A stretch of 64,000 nt of DNA from Brachybacterium vulturis (GCF_002407185.1 NZ_CP023563.1:3472001-3536000), one strand, 5' to 3'. Numbered from the stretch's first letter, positions 27,046 to 36,278 are shown. Notes: generated by a model from the letters alone, not told the origin. Translations and numbers: made by a program.

Positions 27046-28512
27046 ATGTCCTCCTCCCAGCAGCCCTTCCGTCTGGCCGTGATCGGCTCCGGCCCCGCCG
27101 GCGTGTACGCCGCCGATACCCTGCTGCGCAACAAGCAGGTGAAGAACGGGGAGCTCGAGGTCTCGATCGATCTGCTCGACCGCCTCCCGGCACCCTTCGG
27201 CCTGATCCGCTACGGGGTCGCCCCCGATCACCCGCGCATCAAGGGGATCATCACCGCGCTGCACCGCATCCTGGGTCGCGGTGACATCCGCTTCCTCGGC
27301 GATGTCGAGTTCGGCACCGATCTGACCCTCGAGGACCTGCGCCGCCACTACGACGCGGTCATCTTCGCCACCGGCGCGCTGAAGGATGCGGAGCTGGCGG
27401 TCCCCGGCATCGAGCTGGCGGGCTCCCACGGAGCTGCCGACTTCGTGGCCTGGTACGACGGCAACCCGGACTATCCCCGCAGCTGGGAGCTGGACGCCGA
27501 ACAGGTCGCCGTGATCGGCAACGGCAACGTCGCGCTCGACGTGGCACGGGTGCTGTCCAAGGGCGCCGACGAGCTGCTGCGCACCGAGATCCCCGCCAAC
27601 GTGTACGCGGGCCTGCAGGCCGCGGCGACCACCGATGTGCACGTCTTCGGCCGCCGCGGCCCCGCCCAGACCAAGTTCTCCCCGCTCGAGGCCCGCGAGC
27701 TCGCCCACCCCCAGGGCCTGCAGGTCGTGATGGACCCGCGCGATCTGGAGCAGATCACCGAGGCCGAGTGGGAGGCCATCCGGGCCGACAAGCGCACCGA
27801 CCAGCTGGTGCAGATCTTCGCGGGCTGGCTCGAGGAGCAGCAGCGCCGGGAGGCCGCCGGCGAGGAGCCGACGGATCGCGAGGGCGGCCCGGTGCACCGC
27901 CGCCTCCACATGCACTTCTGGCACCGCCCCGTCGAGGTCCTCGGCGAGGACGGGCAGGTCACCGGCATGCGCTTCGAGCGCACCCGGCTGGATCCCGAGG
28001 GCAACGTCGAGGGCACGGGCGAGATGGTCGACTACGACCTCGGTGCCGTCTACCGCGCCGTCGGCTACCACGGCTCCGAGCTGCCGGGCGTCCCCTACGA
28101 CGCCCGCCGCGGCGTGATCACCAATGCGGCCGGCCGCGTCACCGGGGCCGACGGCGCCGTGATCCCCGGCCTGTACGCCAACGGCTGGATCAAGCGCGGT
28201 CCGGTGGGCCTGATCGGCGCGACCAAGTCCGACGCCCTCGAGACCATCGCCAGCCTGGTCGAGGACATCGAGTCCGGCGCTCTGGCCTCCGCTGTCGAGC
28301 GGGACGGCGACGCGATCCTGCGCCTGCTCGAGGACCGCGACGTGCCGTACACGACCTGGGACGGCTGGATGGCGCTGGACGAGCACGAGAAGGCCCTCGG
28401 CGCCGCCGCGCTCGACGCCGACGGCGAGCCCCGCACCCGCATCAAGGTCGTCGAGCGCGAGGAGATGGTCCGCGTCTCCCGCGACGCGGTGCACCAGCCC
28501 TCCCCCGCCTGA
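27046..28512 (+). CDS. fprA: Ferredoxin-NADP+ reductase, FprA/adrenodoxin-reductase type
   Basis: A 488-residue flavoenzyme of the mitochondrial adrenodoxin-reductase type common in actinobacteria. The N-terminal FAD site is LAVIGSGPAGVYAADTLL, followed by PAPFGLIRYGVAPDH; the NADP site is VAVIGNGNVALDVARVL with FGRRGPAQTKF; near the C-terminus GLYANGWIKRGPVGLIG closes the FAD pocket. It passes electrons between NADPH and ferredoxin in the cytoplasm. No ferredoxin gene is nearby. The ATG at 27046 is preceded by GAGGTGAG; in-frame sequence further upstream does not resemble the family. Confidence 0.95.
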   Translation: MSSSQQPFRLAVIGSGPAGVYAADTLLRNKQVKNGELEVSIDLLDRLPAPFGLIRYGVAPDHPRIKGIITALHRILGRGDIRFLGDVEFGTDLTLEDLRRHYDAVIFATGALKDAELAVPGIELAGSHGAADFVAWYDGNPDYPRSWELDAEQVAVIGNGNVALDVARVLSKGADELLRTEIPANVYAGLQAAATTDVHVFGRRGPAQTKFSPLEARELAHPQGLQVVMDPRDLEQITEAEWEAIRADKRTDQLVQIFAGWLEEQQRREAAGEEPTDREGGPVHRRLHMHFWHRPVEVLGEDGQVTGMRFERTRLDPEGNVEGTGEMVDYDLGAVYRAVGYHGSELPGVPYDARRGVITNAAGRVTGADGAVIPGLYANGWIKRGPVGLIGATKSDALETIASLVEDIESGALASAVERDGDAILRLLEDRDVPYTTWDGWMALDEHEKALGAAALDADGEPRTRIKVVEREEMVRVSRDAVHQPSPA

Positions 28513-28551
28513 GGCCCCGCCTCGCGCACCTCCTGCGCCTCGGACGACGTC

Positions 28552-28606
28552 GATCGTCAGGTTCTGCACCGGTTCCGGGCCCGGAACGGTACGGGACCTG
28601 ACGATC
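28552..28606. terminator. Large inverted repeat between convergent fprA and alaT
   Basis: The outer stem GATCGTCAGGT/ACCTGACGATC (28552-28562 with 28596-28606) is perfect over 11 bp. Inside it, GTTCCGGG and CCCGGAAC (28572-28587) form a continuous palindrome. There is no T-run; the position between convergent genes supports bidirectional termination. Confidence 0.72.
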
Positions 28607-28656
28607 CCTGCGGCGTCGGCGAGGTGCGGCGTCGCCGAGCCGGCCGGCGCGCCCGC

Positions 28657-29868
28657 TCAGCGGCGGATGGTGCCGAGGAAGTCGCCGATCCGGTCGATCG
28701 CGTCGGTCAGCACCTCGACCGACGGCAGGGTGACCAGCCGGAAGTGGTCGTGGGTGGCGAGGTTGAAGCCGGTGCCCTGGGTGATCAGCAGCTTGTGGGC
28801 CCGCAGCAGGTCGTAGGCGAACTGCTCGTCGGTGTCGATGCGGTACATCTCCCGATCGATCCTGGGGAACATGTACAGCGCGCCCTGCGCCTTCTGGACG
28901 CTGATCCCCGGGATCGAGGTCAGTCCCTCGAAGGCCACGTCCCGCTGTTCCCGCAGCCGCCCGCCGGGCAGGATGAGCTGGTCGATCGACTGCTTCCCGC
29001 CCAGGGCGGTGGCCACGATGTGCTGGGCGGGCACGTTGGGGCACAGCCGCATGTTGGAGAGCACGTCCAGACCCTCGATGAAGCTCTCGGCGTCGTCCTT
29101 CGGGCCGTGCAGCGCCATCCAGCCGGCGCGGAAGCCGGCCACCCGGTACGACTTCGACAGCCCGTTGAAGGTGATCGAGAACAGGTCCGGGGCCAGGGAG
29201 GCGATCGGGATGTGGACCGCGTCGTCGTAGAGGATCTTGTCGTAGATCTCGTCGGCCAGGATCATCAGGCCGTGCGTGCGGGCGACCTCGACGATGTCGC
29301 GCAGCACGTGCTCGGGATACACCGCTCCGGTGGGGTTGTTGGGGTTGATCACCACGATCGCCTTGGTGCGCTCGGTGATCCGGTCGGCGATGTCGGTGAC
29401 GTCCGGCCACCAGTGCTCCTCCTCATCGCACCGGTAGTGCACGGCGCGGCCGCCCGCGAGGGAGACCGAGGCGGTCCACAGAGGGTAGTCCGGCTGCGGG
29501 ACCAGCACCTCGTCCCCGTCGTCGACGAGGGCCTGGCACACCATCTGGATCAGCTCGGAGACCCCGTTGCCGAGGTAGACGTCCTGGAGCCCGATCCCGG
29601 GCAGGCCGCGCATCTGGTAGTACTGCGCCACCGCCCGACGGGCGGAGGGGATGCCCCGGGAGTCCGAGTAGCCCTGCGCGGTGGGCAGGTTCTTGATCAT
29701 GTCCACGAGGAGCTCGTCGGGCGCCTCGAAGCCGAAGGGTGCGGGGTTGCCGATGTTGAGCTTGATGATCTTGTGCCCCTCGGCCTCCATCCGGGCGGCC
29801 TCTGCGGGCACCGGTCCTCGGATCTCGTAGCACACGTCGCGCAGCTTCGAGGACTGGGTGAAGATCAT
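28657..29868 (-). CDS. alaT: Alanine aminotransferase-like PLP enzyme (AlaA/AlaT type)
   Basis: A 403-residue fold-type I aminotransferase that closely follows E. coli AlaA along its length: RDVCYEIRGPV, KLNIGNPAPFGFEAPDELL, GNGVSELIQM, DYPLWTASVSLAGG, VINPNNPTGAVY, LADEIYDKILYDD and the PLP-lysine motif SITFNGLSKSYRVAGFR. It should interconvert pyruvate/glutamate and alanine/2-oxoglutarate. AGGAG stands 7 nt upstream of the ATG. It is divergent from the sugar ABC operon. Confidence 0.93.
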   Translation of the reverse strand: MIFTQSSKLRDVCYEIRGPVPAEAARMEAEGHKIIKLNIGNPAPFGFEAPDELLVDMIKNLPTAQGYSDSRGIPSARRAVAQYYQMRGLPGIGLQDVYLGNGVSELIQMVCQALVDDGDEVLVPQPDYPLWTASVSLAGGRAVHYRCDEEEHWWPDVTDIADRITERTKAIVVINPNNPTGAVYPEHVLRDIVEVARTHGLMILADEIYDKILYDDAVHIPIASLAPDLFSITFNGLSKSYRVAGFRAGWMALHGPKDDAESFIEGLDVLSNMRLCPNVPAQHIVATALGGKQSIDQLILPGGRLREQRDVAFEGLTSIPGISVQKAQGALYMFPRIDREMYRIDTDEQFAYDLLRAHKLLITQGTGFNLATHDHFRLVTLPSVEVLTDAIDRIGDFLGTIRR

Positions 29869-29957
29869 TCTGGGGCTCCTGGCCTGGTCGGGTAGAGGGT
29901 CACACTATCGGGACCGCCCTCCCTCCTGCATCGAAGCGATCGACGGCGAGACGGCGC

Positions 29958-29985
29958 TTGACGAAAGCGCTATTACTTTCATACT
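29958..29985 (+). promoter_or_regulatory. Promoter of the sugar ABC operon
   Basis: TTGACG (29958-29963) and CATACT (29980-29985) are near-consensus -35 and -10 boxes with a 16-nt spacer, in the only AT-rich stretch of the region. Confidence 0.6.
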
Positions 29986-29993
29986 TTTAGTAA
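29973..29993. promoter_or_regulatory. Candidate repressor operator over the -10 box
   Basis: TTACT (29973-29977) and AGTAA (29989-29993) form an inverted repeat with an 11-nt AT-rich spacer that covers the -10 box. Repression by the ROK regulator encoded at the end of this operon is the likeliest use; the match to any ROK consensus is untested. Confidence 0.45.
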
Positions 29994-30236
29994 GAGGAGG
30001 GCATCGTCGCCCTTCGTCACTTGCCGCTCCCAGCCCCGGAGGTCCTCGTTCTCTCCTCGTCGGCCCCCGTCGTTCCCTGCTCCACCGCGCCACGAACGGG
30101 GATCGCGGCCCCGAGCACGCAGGCGCTCCGACAGAGGCGGTGCAGGGCCTGCAGCTCTCCGTCCTCCCTGATCCCGACCCGACAGCCACGCGCTGACCGG
30201 CACCACCCGTCCCCTCCCCACCGAAAGTAGGAAGCC

Positions 30237-31151
30237 ATGCCCACCGCGACGACGTCGACGCGGTCGGCCCCCACGAGGCCCCGCCGGAAGGACGACACCA
30301 AGCTCGCGCTGCTGTTCATCGCGCCCGCGACTGTCGGCCTGCTGGTATTCCTCGTCTGGCCGCTGCTGACCGGCATCTACTACTCATTCACGGAATACAC
30401 GACGCTGACCCCGCCCCAATGGGTGGGGCTGGCCAACTACCGAGACCTGCTGTCCGACCCGATCTTCTGGACATCCCTGCGCGTGACGATCCTGTACGTC
30501 GCCATCAACATCGGGGTGCAGACGGTGGTGGCGCTGGTGATCGCCGTGCTCATGCAGCGCCTGACCCAGTCGACCCTGCTGCGCTCGCTGGTGCTGGCCC
30601 CGTACCTGGTCTCCAACGTGGTGGCGGCGATCGTGTTCCTGTGGATCCTGGACACCCAGCTCGGCATCTTCAACATCTTCCTGCAGTGGGTCGGCTTCGA
30701 CCCGGTCTCCTTCTGGGCCAATGAGACGTGGGTGATCCCCACGATCGCCCTGGTGAACGTGTGGCGGCACATGGGCTACACGGCGCTGCTGCTGTTCGCG
30801 GGCCTCCAGTCGATCCCCACGCATCTCTACGAGGCGGCCCGCACCGAGGGAGCGGGCGAGATCACGCAGTTCCGCCGCATCACGCTGCCACTGCTGCGGC
30901 CGATCCTGGCCCTCGTGCTGATCATGACGATCATCGGCTCGTTCCAGGTGTTCGACACCGTCTCGGTGACCACGCAGGGCGGTCCGGCCGACGCCTCGCG
31001 TGTGCTCCAGATGTACATCTACCAGAACGCCTTCGCGGAGTACGAGTTCGGCTATGCCTCTGCGCTGTCCGTCGCGCTGCTACTCATCCTCATGGTCGTC
31101 ACCTTCACGCAGTACTGGCTGAGCCGAGCCGGCCACTCGGACCTGGACTGA
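30237..31151 (+). CDS. Carbohydrate ABC transporter permease (MalF/UgpA type)
   Basis: A 304-residue membrane subunit with six helices. The cytoplasmic EAA loop, which contacts the ATPase, reads EAARTEGAGEITQFRRITLP. The family (CUT1) imports oligosaccharides or glycerol-phosphate-like compounds. GTAGGAAG lies upstream of the ATG. It is the first gene of a permease-permease-binding protein operon that lacks its own ATPase, so a shared MsiK-type ATPase encoded elsewhere probably drives it. The specific sugar cannot be read from the sequence. Confidence 0.93.
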   Translation: MPTATTSTRSAPTRPRRKDDTKLALLFIAPATVGLLVFLVWPLLTGIYYSFTEYTTLTPPQWVGLANYRDLLSDPIFWTSLRVTILYVAINIGVQTVVALVIAVLMQRLTQSTLLRSLVLAPYLVSNVVAAIVFLWILDTQLGIFNIFLQWVGFDPVSFWANETWVIPTIALVNVWRHMGYTALLLFAGLQSIPTHLYEAARTEGAGEITQFRRITLPLLRPILALVLIMTIIGSFQVFDTVSVTTQGGPADASRVLQMYIYQNAFAEYEFGYASALSVALLLILMVVTFTQYWLSRAGHSDLD

Positions 31152-31165
31152 GCGGAGAGGACACC

Positions 31166-32104
31166 ATGACCACCACGACACACCCCGTCACCGAGACCAC
31201 CCAGCGCCCCGCCATCCACACCCCCCACCGCCCCGTGCCCTGGGGCAAGATCGCGGCCTGGGCCGTGATGGTGATCTTCCTGCTGATCACCCTGTTCCCC
31301 TTCTACTGGATGCTGCGCACGGCGCTGTCCAGCAACAACGCCCTGGCCACCGACCCGAGCAGCTTGCTCCCGGTGGGACTGAACACCGGCGGCTTCGAAC
31401 GCGTCTTCGGGATGCAGGACGTGGAGACCGCGATCGCCCAGGGCGGCAGCGGCGCCTCCATCAACTTCTGGCGCTACCTGCTGAACTCCGTGATCGTCGC
31501 GACCTCGATCACCATCGTGCAGACCTTCTCCTGCGCGATGGCGGCCTATGCGTTCTCCCGGCTGCGCTGGCGCGGCCGGGAGACCGTGTTCCTGATCTTC
31601 CTGGGTTCGCTGATGATCCCGCAGATCTTCACCCTGCTGCCCAACTTCATCCTGATCAAGAACCTGCACCTGGTCGATACGCTGCTGGGGATCATGCTCC
31701 CCACGCTGTTCATCTCGAGCTTCGCGATCTTCTTCCTCCGCCAGTTCTTCAACAACATCTCCCGCGAGGTCGAGGAGGCCGCTCTCATCGACGGCGCCAG
31801 CAAGGTGCGAGTGTTCTTCACCCTCGTGCTGCCGCTGTCCACCGCGCCCCTGGCGACCCTCGCCCTGCTGACCTACATGACGGCGTGGAACGAGTACTTC
31901 TGGGCACTGATGGTCTCCTACACCGACCAGTCCCGCGTGCTCACCGTCGCCCTCGGCGTCTTCCGTGCCCAGGCCCCCGGCACCGGTCCCGACTGGTCCG
32001 GTCTGATGGCCGCCACCCTGGTCGCGGCCGCCCCCATGCTGCTCCTCTTCGCGCTGTTCGCGAAGAAGATCGTCAACTCCATCGGCTTCAGCGGGATCAA
32101 GTGA
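31166..32104 (+). CDS. Carbohydrate ABC transporter permease (MalG/UgpE type)
   Basis: A 312-residue membrane subunit with six helices and the EAA loop EEAALIDGASKVRVFFTLVLP. It pairs with the MalF-type subunit encoded 14 nt upstream to form the import channel. The C-terminus KKIVNSIGFSGIK is typical of CUT1 MalG-type permeases. GGAGAGG lies upstream of the ATG at 31166; sequence in frame further upstream is inside the first permease gene. Confidence 0.93.
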   Translation: MTTTTHPVTETTQRPAIHTPHRPVPWGKIAAWAVMVIFLLITLFPFYWMLRTALSSNNALATDPSSLLPVGLNTGGFERVFGMQDVETAIAQGGSGASINFWRYLLNSVIVATSITIVQTFSCAMAAYAFSRLRWRGRETVFLIFLGSLMIPQIFTLLPNFILIKNLHLVDTLLGIMLPTLFISSFAIFFLRQFFNNISREVEEAALIDGASKVRVFFTLVLPLSTAPLATLALLTYMTAWNEYFWALMVSYTDQSRVLTVALGVFRAQAPGTGPDWSGLMAATLVAAAPMLLLFALFAKKIVNSIGFSGIK

Positions 32105-32114
32105 GGTGCCCCAG

Positions 32115-33530
32115 ATGAACACTCCGCTCCACCGAGCACGTGATGCTCGCACCGCTGCGTACCCGCTCCCGGGGACCGCCCTGTCCCGCCGTCGCCTCCT
32201 GCAAGGCTCCGCGGTCCTCGCGGGGACCGTCGGGACCGCGACCCTCGCCTCGTGCGGCGGGAGCTCCGCCCCTGCCGGGGCGACCCAGATCGACTACTGG
32301 CTGTGGGACGCCAACCAGCTGCCCGCCTACTCCGCCGCCATCGACCTGTTCATGCAGAAGAACCCCGACGTCTTCGTACGGATCACCCAGCTGGGCTGGG
32401 ACGACTACTGGACGAAGCTGACAGCCAGCTTCGTCGCCGAGGCCGGGCCGGACGCCTTCACGGACCACCTTGCGCGCTATCCCGAGTTCCTGCAGCTCGG
32501 AGTGATCTCTCCGCTGGACGGCCTGGGCCAGCTCGACGGGATCCCGGCCGAGCACTTCCAGGAGGGCCTCCAGGAGCTGTGGACCGGCCAGGACGGCCAG
32601 CGCTACGGCATCCCCAAGGACTACGACACCATCGCGGTGATGTACGACAAGAACATGCTCGAGGAGGAAGGGCTGACACCCGAGGATCTCCAGGATCTCG
32701 ACTGGAATCCCGAGGACGGCGGCAGTTTCGAGAGAATGCTCGCCCGGCTCAGCATCGATGCGAACGGAGTGCGGGGCGACGAGGACGGGTTCGACCCGGC
32801 GAACGTGGCCCGCTACGGCATGGCCGGCGGCGGCGAGATCGATTACGTCGGACAGTCGAGCTGGTCGCCCTTCGCCCTGTCGACCGGTTGGACGTTCACC
32901 GATGCCGAGACCTGGGGCACGCACTTCAACTACGACGACGAGCGGTTCGCCGCGACCATGGACTGGTACTTCGGCCTGGTCGACAAGGGCTTCTTCCCGC
33001 CGTTCGGCATGTTCGGGGAGTCCAGCCCCGCGCAGACCCAGGTGCAGTCCGGCATCGCGGCGCTGGCCCTGGCAGGCTCCTGGATGATCACCACGTTCAA
33101 CAACATGGAAGGCATGGATCTGGGAATCGCCCCGTTGCCGTCCGGCCCCGTGGGTCACCCGGTCTCGATGTTCAACGGCCTGGGCGATTCGATCTCCGCG
33201 CAGTCGGAGAAGAAGGAGGAGGCGGCCCGGCTGATCGGCTTCCTCGCCTCGGACGAGGCGCAGCGGCTGATCGGCGAGCGCGCCCCGTTCTTCCCCTCGA
33301 CCGATGCGGGGACGGAGGCCGCGATCGAGTCGTACGCCGCGGAAGGCCTGGATGTCACACCGTTCACCGACCGGGTCGCCAACGGCGAGACCGGGTTGTT
33401 CCCCCTGGTGGAGAATTCCGCCTCGATCATGACGATCATGCAGCGAGCGTTCGACCGGTGCTGGATGCGGGAGATCGACGGGGCGGACTTCGCCGCGTAC
33501 AACGAACGGGTCAACGCGTTGTTCGAGTGA
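32115..33530 (+). CDS. Extracellular sugar-binding lipoprotein of the ABC importer
   Basis: A 471-residue CUT1-type solute-binding protein. The signal region has twin arginines (ALSRRRLLQGSAVLAG) and a lipobox TLASC with the lipid-attachment Cys at residue 47, so it should be exported (possibly by Tat) and anchored outside the membrane. DYWLWDANQLPAY opens the mature fold. It delivers the sugar to the two permeases encoded just upstream. The ATG at 32115 is preferred over a GTG at 32106 because GAGG lies 8 nt before it. It is convergent with the ROK gene. Confidence 0.92.
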   Translation: MNTPLHRARDARTAAYPLPGTALSRRRLLQGSAVLAGTVGTATLASCGGSSAPAGATQIDYWLWDANQLPAYSAAIDLFMQKNPDVFVRITQLGWDDYWTKLTASFVAEAGPDAFTDHLARYPEFLQLGVISPLDGLGQLDGIPAEHFQEGLQELWTGQDGQRYGIPKDYDTIAVMYDKNMLEEEGLTPEDLQDLDWNPEDGGSFERMLARLSIDANGVRGDEDGFDPANVARYGMAGGGEIDYVGQSSWSPFALSTGWTFTDAETWGTHFNYDDERFAATMDWYFGLVDKGFFPPFGMFGESSPAQTQVQSGIAALALAGSWMITTFNNMEGMDLGIAPLPSGPVGHPVSMFNGLGDSISAQSEKKEEAARLIGFLASDEAQRLIGERAPFFPSTDAGTEAAIESYAAEGLDVTPFTDRVANGETGLFPLVENSASIMTIMQRAFDRCWMREIDGADFAAYNERVNALFE

Positions 33531-33561
33531 GCTCTCCGGGACGTCGGGGCGGGGGCACGCC

Positions 33562-34722
33562 TCAGGTCCCGGCCCCGGCGAACTCCTGGATCGCGATCAC
33601 GGCGACCCCGCGCGCCCACTCGTCGAAGTCGCCGCTGAGCGTGCGCACCACGAGGTCCCGCTGCCCTTCGGCCGATCCCTGGCGCAGGGCCTCCTCGAAG
33701 GCACCGAAGGCGGCGCGCACGAGGTCCACGTTCTCGCCGCCGAGCACGATCGCCTCGGGGTCCATCACGGCGACCAGGCCGACAGCCGCCGCGGCGAGCG
33801 CGCGCGCCATCTCCGCCGCGATCGCGAGCGCTCCGGCGTCCCCGACTGCGACCAGGCCGCGCAGCTTCTCGATGCCGCCGGCGGGACCGAGCACTGCCTG
33901 TTCGCGGGCACGACGGACCACCGCGGCGGTGCTGGCCAGCTCGCGGATCGCGACCGGTGCACGCTGCGGCCCGATCCCGACGGGGAAGCGGCCGGTGAGC
34001 CCTGCCATGTGGTGGCGGCCGCGGACCACCCGCCCGTCGATCACGGCGGCGATCCCGACCCCTGCACCGACGGTGAGCACCGCGAAGGAGTCGTACCCGC
34101 GCCCGATCCCGAACCAGTGCAGACCGTCGACCATCGCCACCAGGTCGTTCTCGACGACCACCGGGACCGACACCCGCGCCTCGAGCGCGGCGCAGAGCTC
34201 GACGGGCCGCTGCCAGCCCAGCAGGTGGGAGGAGAGCACGGTGCGACGCTCCGCCACCAGCCCACCCAGGCCCACCCCGATCCCGACCACCTTCGGGTGT
34301 GCGGCGATCATCGCCTCGACCGCGACCAGGATGGTCGCCTGCAGCGGCTCCGGGGCGGTGCTCTGAAGCGGCAGCACCAGCTCCTCGAGGACGGTGGCCC
34401 GCACCGTGGTCACCACGGCATGGACCTCGTCGGCGGTGACCTTGACCCCGATGAACCGGGGGCCGCGGTCCTCCTCGATGTCCAGCGGTTCGTGGGGACG
34501 CCCCTTGGCACGCGGCACGGCGGTGAGCGGGCGGAGCAGCTCGCGCTCGAGCAGGTCCCGGCTGACCCGGGTGACGGTGGGTGCCGACAGCCGCAGCCGC
34601 TGGGACAGCTCGCTGCGGGATCGGGGTCCGAACCGCAGCAGGTCCCGATAGACCGCGCGCGTGCTCTCGCCCCCGAGATCGCCCACCGCGGGATCACCCG
34701 CTGCCGCGACGTCGGAGCCCAT
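33562..34722 (-). CDS. ROK-family transcriptional regulator lacking the zinc motif
   Basis: A 386-residue protein with an N-terminal winged helix (RSELSQRLRLSAPTVTRVSRD) and a ROK domain (VGVGLGGLV-like and VVVENDLVAM). The CxCGxxGC zinc cluster and its partner His in GE(I/L)GH are missing: the corresponding stretch reads RHHMAGLTGRFPVG. ROK repressors lacking zinc exist but are the minority. It probably controls the convergent sugar ABC operon, through the operator at 29973-29993. The ATG at 34722 has CAGGGGGA 7 nt upstream; two earlier in-frame ATGs lack one. Confidence 0.87.
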   Translation of the reverse strand: MGSDVAAAGDPAVGDLGGESTRAVYRDLLRFGPRSRSELSQRLRLSAPTVTRVSRDLLERELLRPLTAVPRAKGRPHEPLDIEEDRGPRFIGVKVTADEVHAVVTTVRATVLEELVLPLQSTAPEPLQATILVAVEAMIAAHPKVVGIGVGLGGLVAERRTVLSSHLLGWQRPVELCAALEARVSVPVVVENDLVAMVDGLHWFGIGRGYDSFAVLTVGAGVGIAAVIDGRVVRGRHHMAGLTGRFPVGIGPQRAPVAIRELASTAAVVRRAREQAVLGPAGGIEKLRGLVAVGDAGALAIAAEMARALAAAAVGLVAVMDPEAIVLGGENVDLVRAAFGAFEEALRQGSAEGQRDLVVRTLSGDFDEWARGVAVIAIQEFAGAGT

Positions 34723-34922
34723 GTGTTCGTCCCCCTGCATGCTGCGAGCATATCCGCGCCGTCGGGTCGGCGGCGGGCCGCATCCCGCCCGTCCACTGCG
34801 GCGGAACCCGTCCACTGCGACGGGGCGGCGCTGGAGCGACCGGCCCGTTTCTGCCATGCTTCCGGGGACACGCCATCCGGTCGACGTGAGAGTCGGCCGG
34901 ACCACGCCTTCCAGGGGGATTC

Positions 34923-35612
34923 ATGAGCGAGAGCACGGCCGCGGCCACGGACGAGCAGGTCACGATCTACACCGCGTACGAGATCGATTTCATGCTCGGC
35001 CTGCGCGACACGGAGAACGGACGGATCACCCGCGAGCAGATCGGGCTGCGCAGCGCCCCCGAGGAGGCGCACGAGTTCGTCACCGCGGCGGTCACCTCCG
35101 GGCTCCGCGCGCGGGGGAAGGTGGAGCGCTCCGAGGACGGCCAGTGGCTGCTCGGCGAGGAAGGCCAGGTCATCGCGACCACGCTGACCGCCGCTGACCG
35201 CTGGCTGGGCATCGCCCTGGCCGAGGGCGAGGCGATGCGCATGGCCTTCATCATCAAGGCCCACGAGGCCATCATCATGCTCACGCAGGACGAGCTGGAC
35301 TCCTTCGTGGTCACCGCGCTGCCCGGTCCGGAGCAGGTGCCCGCCTCGGTCGCCGACATCGTCCTGGCCTTCCTCGAGGGCGGCAACGAGCGCACCGTCT
35401 CGCTGCGCCGCACGGACGTCGCCGCCCCGCAGGACGCGGTCCCGCTGATGTTCCATGTGGAGGCGGACGGCAGCTGGAAGTCCGGCCACCTCCCGCTCGA
35501 CGAGGACGGGGTGCTGAGCGTCACCGACGTCGACGCCGAGTCCGTGACCGAGGCGGCCCGCGTGCTGTGGGAGGACGGAGCCAGCCGTGCTCCGGGCGGC
35601 GCCACCGCCTGA
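34923..35612 (+). CDS. Hypothetical protein, 229 residues
   Basis: I do not recognise a family. The protein is acidic and soluble-looking, without signal peptide or membrane helices. It starts VTIYTAYEIDFMLGLRDTENG and continues with a mixed helix/strand pattern, including hydrophobic stretches at AMRMAFIIKAHEAIIMLTQ. The fold is loosely reminiscent of EspG-type ESX chaperones, but no other ESX gene is in the window, so I do not assign it. An AGGGGGATTC sequence precedes the ATG. It ends 3 nt from the convergent PH-domain-like gene. Confidence 0.7.
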   Translation: MSESTAAATDEQVTIYTAYEIDFMLGLRDTENGRITREQIGLRSAPEEAHEFVTAAVTSGLRARGKVERSEDGQWLLGEEGQVIATTLTAADRWLGIALAEGEAMRMAFIIKAHEAIIMLTQDELDSFVVTALPGPEQVPASVADIVLAFLEGGNERTVSLRRTDVAAPQDAVPLMFHVEADGSWKSGHLPLDEDGVLSVTDVDAESVTEAARVLWEDGASRAPGGATA

Positions 35613-35615
35613 CGC

Positions 35616-36272
35616 TCAGACCCGGCGACCCGCGGCCTGCTCCCGTCGGCGCAGCTCGATGCGCAGGGCCCGGATGTCCTCGCCGGAGGGCTGGGAGTAG
35701 GTCCAGACGTGCCGGTCGAAGGCGGGCATCACCACCCGGGAGCCGTCGCGCAGCCGCAGAGCTGCGGTGAGCCAGTGCACCGGATGCACCACACGGGACT
35801 CCACCCCGACGATGTCGCGCCGCTCGACCCGCCGGGAGCCGAGCGCCCCGACCACATGCAGCGCGTCCTCCGAGATCTCGACCCGGGAGCGGACGGTGCC
35901 CAGTGCGACGACGCCGAAGCGGAGGCCGAGCAGCAGCAGGATCACTGCGAGCGCGCCCAGGGCGAGCAGCAGCATCAGCAGCCCGACCCCCGGCGAGCGC
36001 CCCTCCTCGAGCGCGGTCAGCAGCAGCACCATCACGATGCCGGCGATCACGGCACCGCCGAGCAGCACCGCGGAGACCGCCGCGCGCAGCGCCGTGTCCC
36101 GGGTGGGGGCGGCGGGGAACAGGGCCCGCACCGTGCCGGTCGATCCGCCCTTCGATCCGGGGACGCCGCGCAGCTCGGAGACCATGCGCTCGACCGTGGC
36201 GCTGCTGCGGCGGTAATCGGGCAGGGCCGTGCGGGGCCCGGTCTCGGGGCCGATCTGCCGGGGGATCGTCAT
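35616..36272 (-). CDS. Membrane protein with bacterial PH-like domain
   Basis: A 218-residue protein. Two adjacent hydrophobic helices (about 68-90 and 97-125) are followed by a beta-rich C-terminal domain that resembles bPH2 domains (RVEISEDALHVVGALGSRRV, then ALRLRDGSRVVMPAF). Such proteins are common, uncharacterised membrane proteins. TACCCT lies 6 nt before the ATG at 36272 and there is no Shine-Dalgarno sequence. It is divergent from the next gene by only 49 nt, with both -10 boxes inside that gap. Confidence 0.75.
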   Translation of the reverse strand: MTIPRQIGPETGPRTALPDYRRSSATVERMVSELRGVPGSKGGSTGTVRALFPAAPTRDTALRAAVSAVLLGGAVIAGIVMVLLLTALEEGRSPGVGLLMLLLALGALAVILLLLGLRFGVVALGTVRSRVEISEDALHVVGALGSRRVERRDIVGVESRVVHPVHWLTAALRLRDGSRVVMPAFDRHVWTYSQPSGEDIRALRIELRRREQAAGRRV

Positions 36273-36278
36273 GGGCCC

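Larger units (their letters stand above)
29869..30236. other. Divergent intergenic region of alaT and the sugar ABC operon
   Basis: The 368 bases hold no convincing gene. An AT-rich island at about 29955-30000 carries the promoter and operator listed separately. An AGGAGG at 29995-30000 is followed by no start codon at a useful distance. The remaining 235 bases up to the permease start are GC-rich and would form a long 5' leader; I see no recognisable riboswitch in it. Confidence 0.5.

Noticed and set aside
28552-28606. A transposon end or attachment site
   Set aside because: The inverted repeat sits exactly between two convergent stop codons and has no neighbouring mobile gene; termination explains it.
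30021-30230. A small gene in the leader of the sugar ABC operon
   Set aside because: Its TTG start has no ribosome-binding site at a usable distance and its composition is Pro/Arg/Ser noise.
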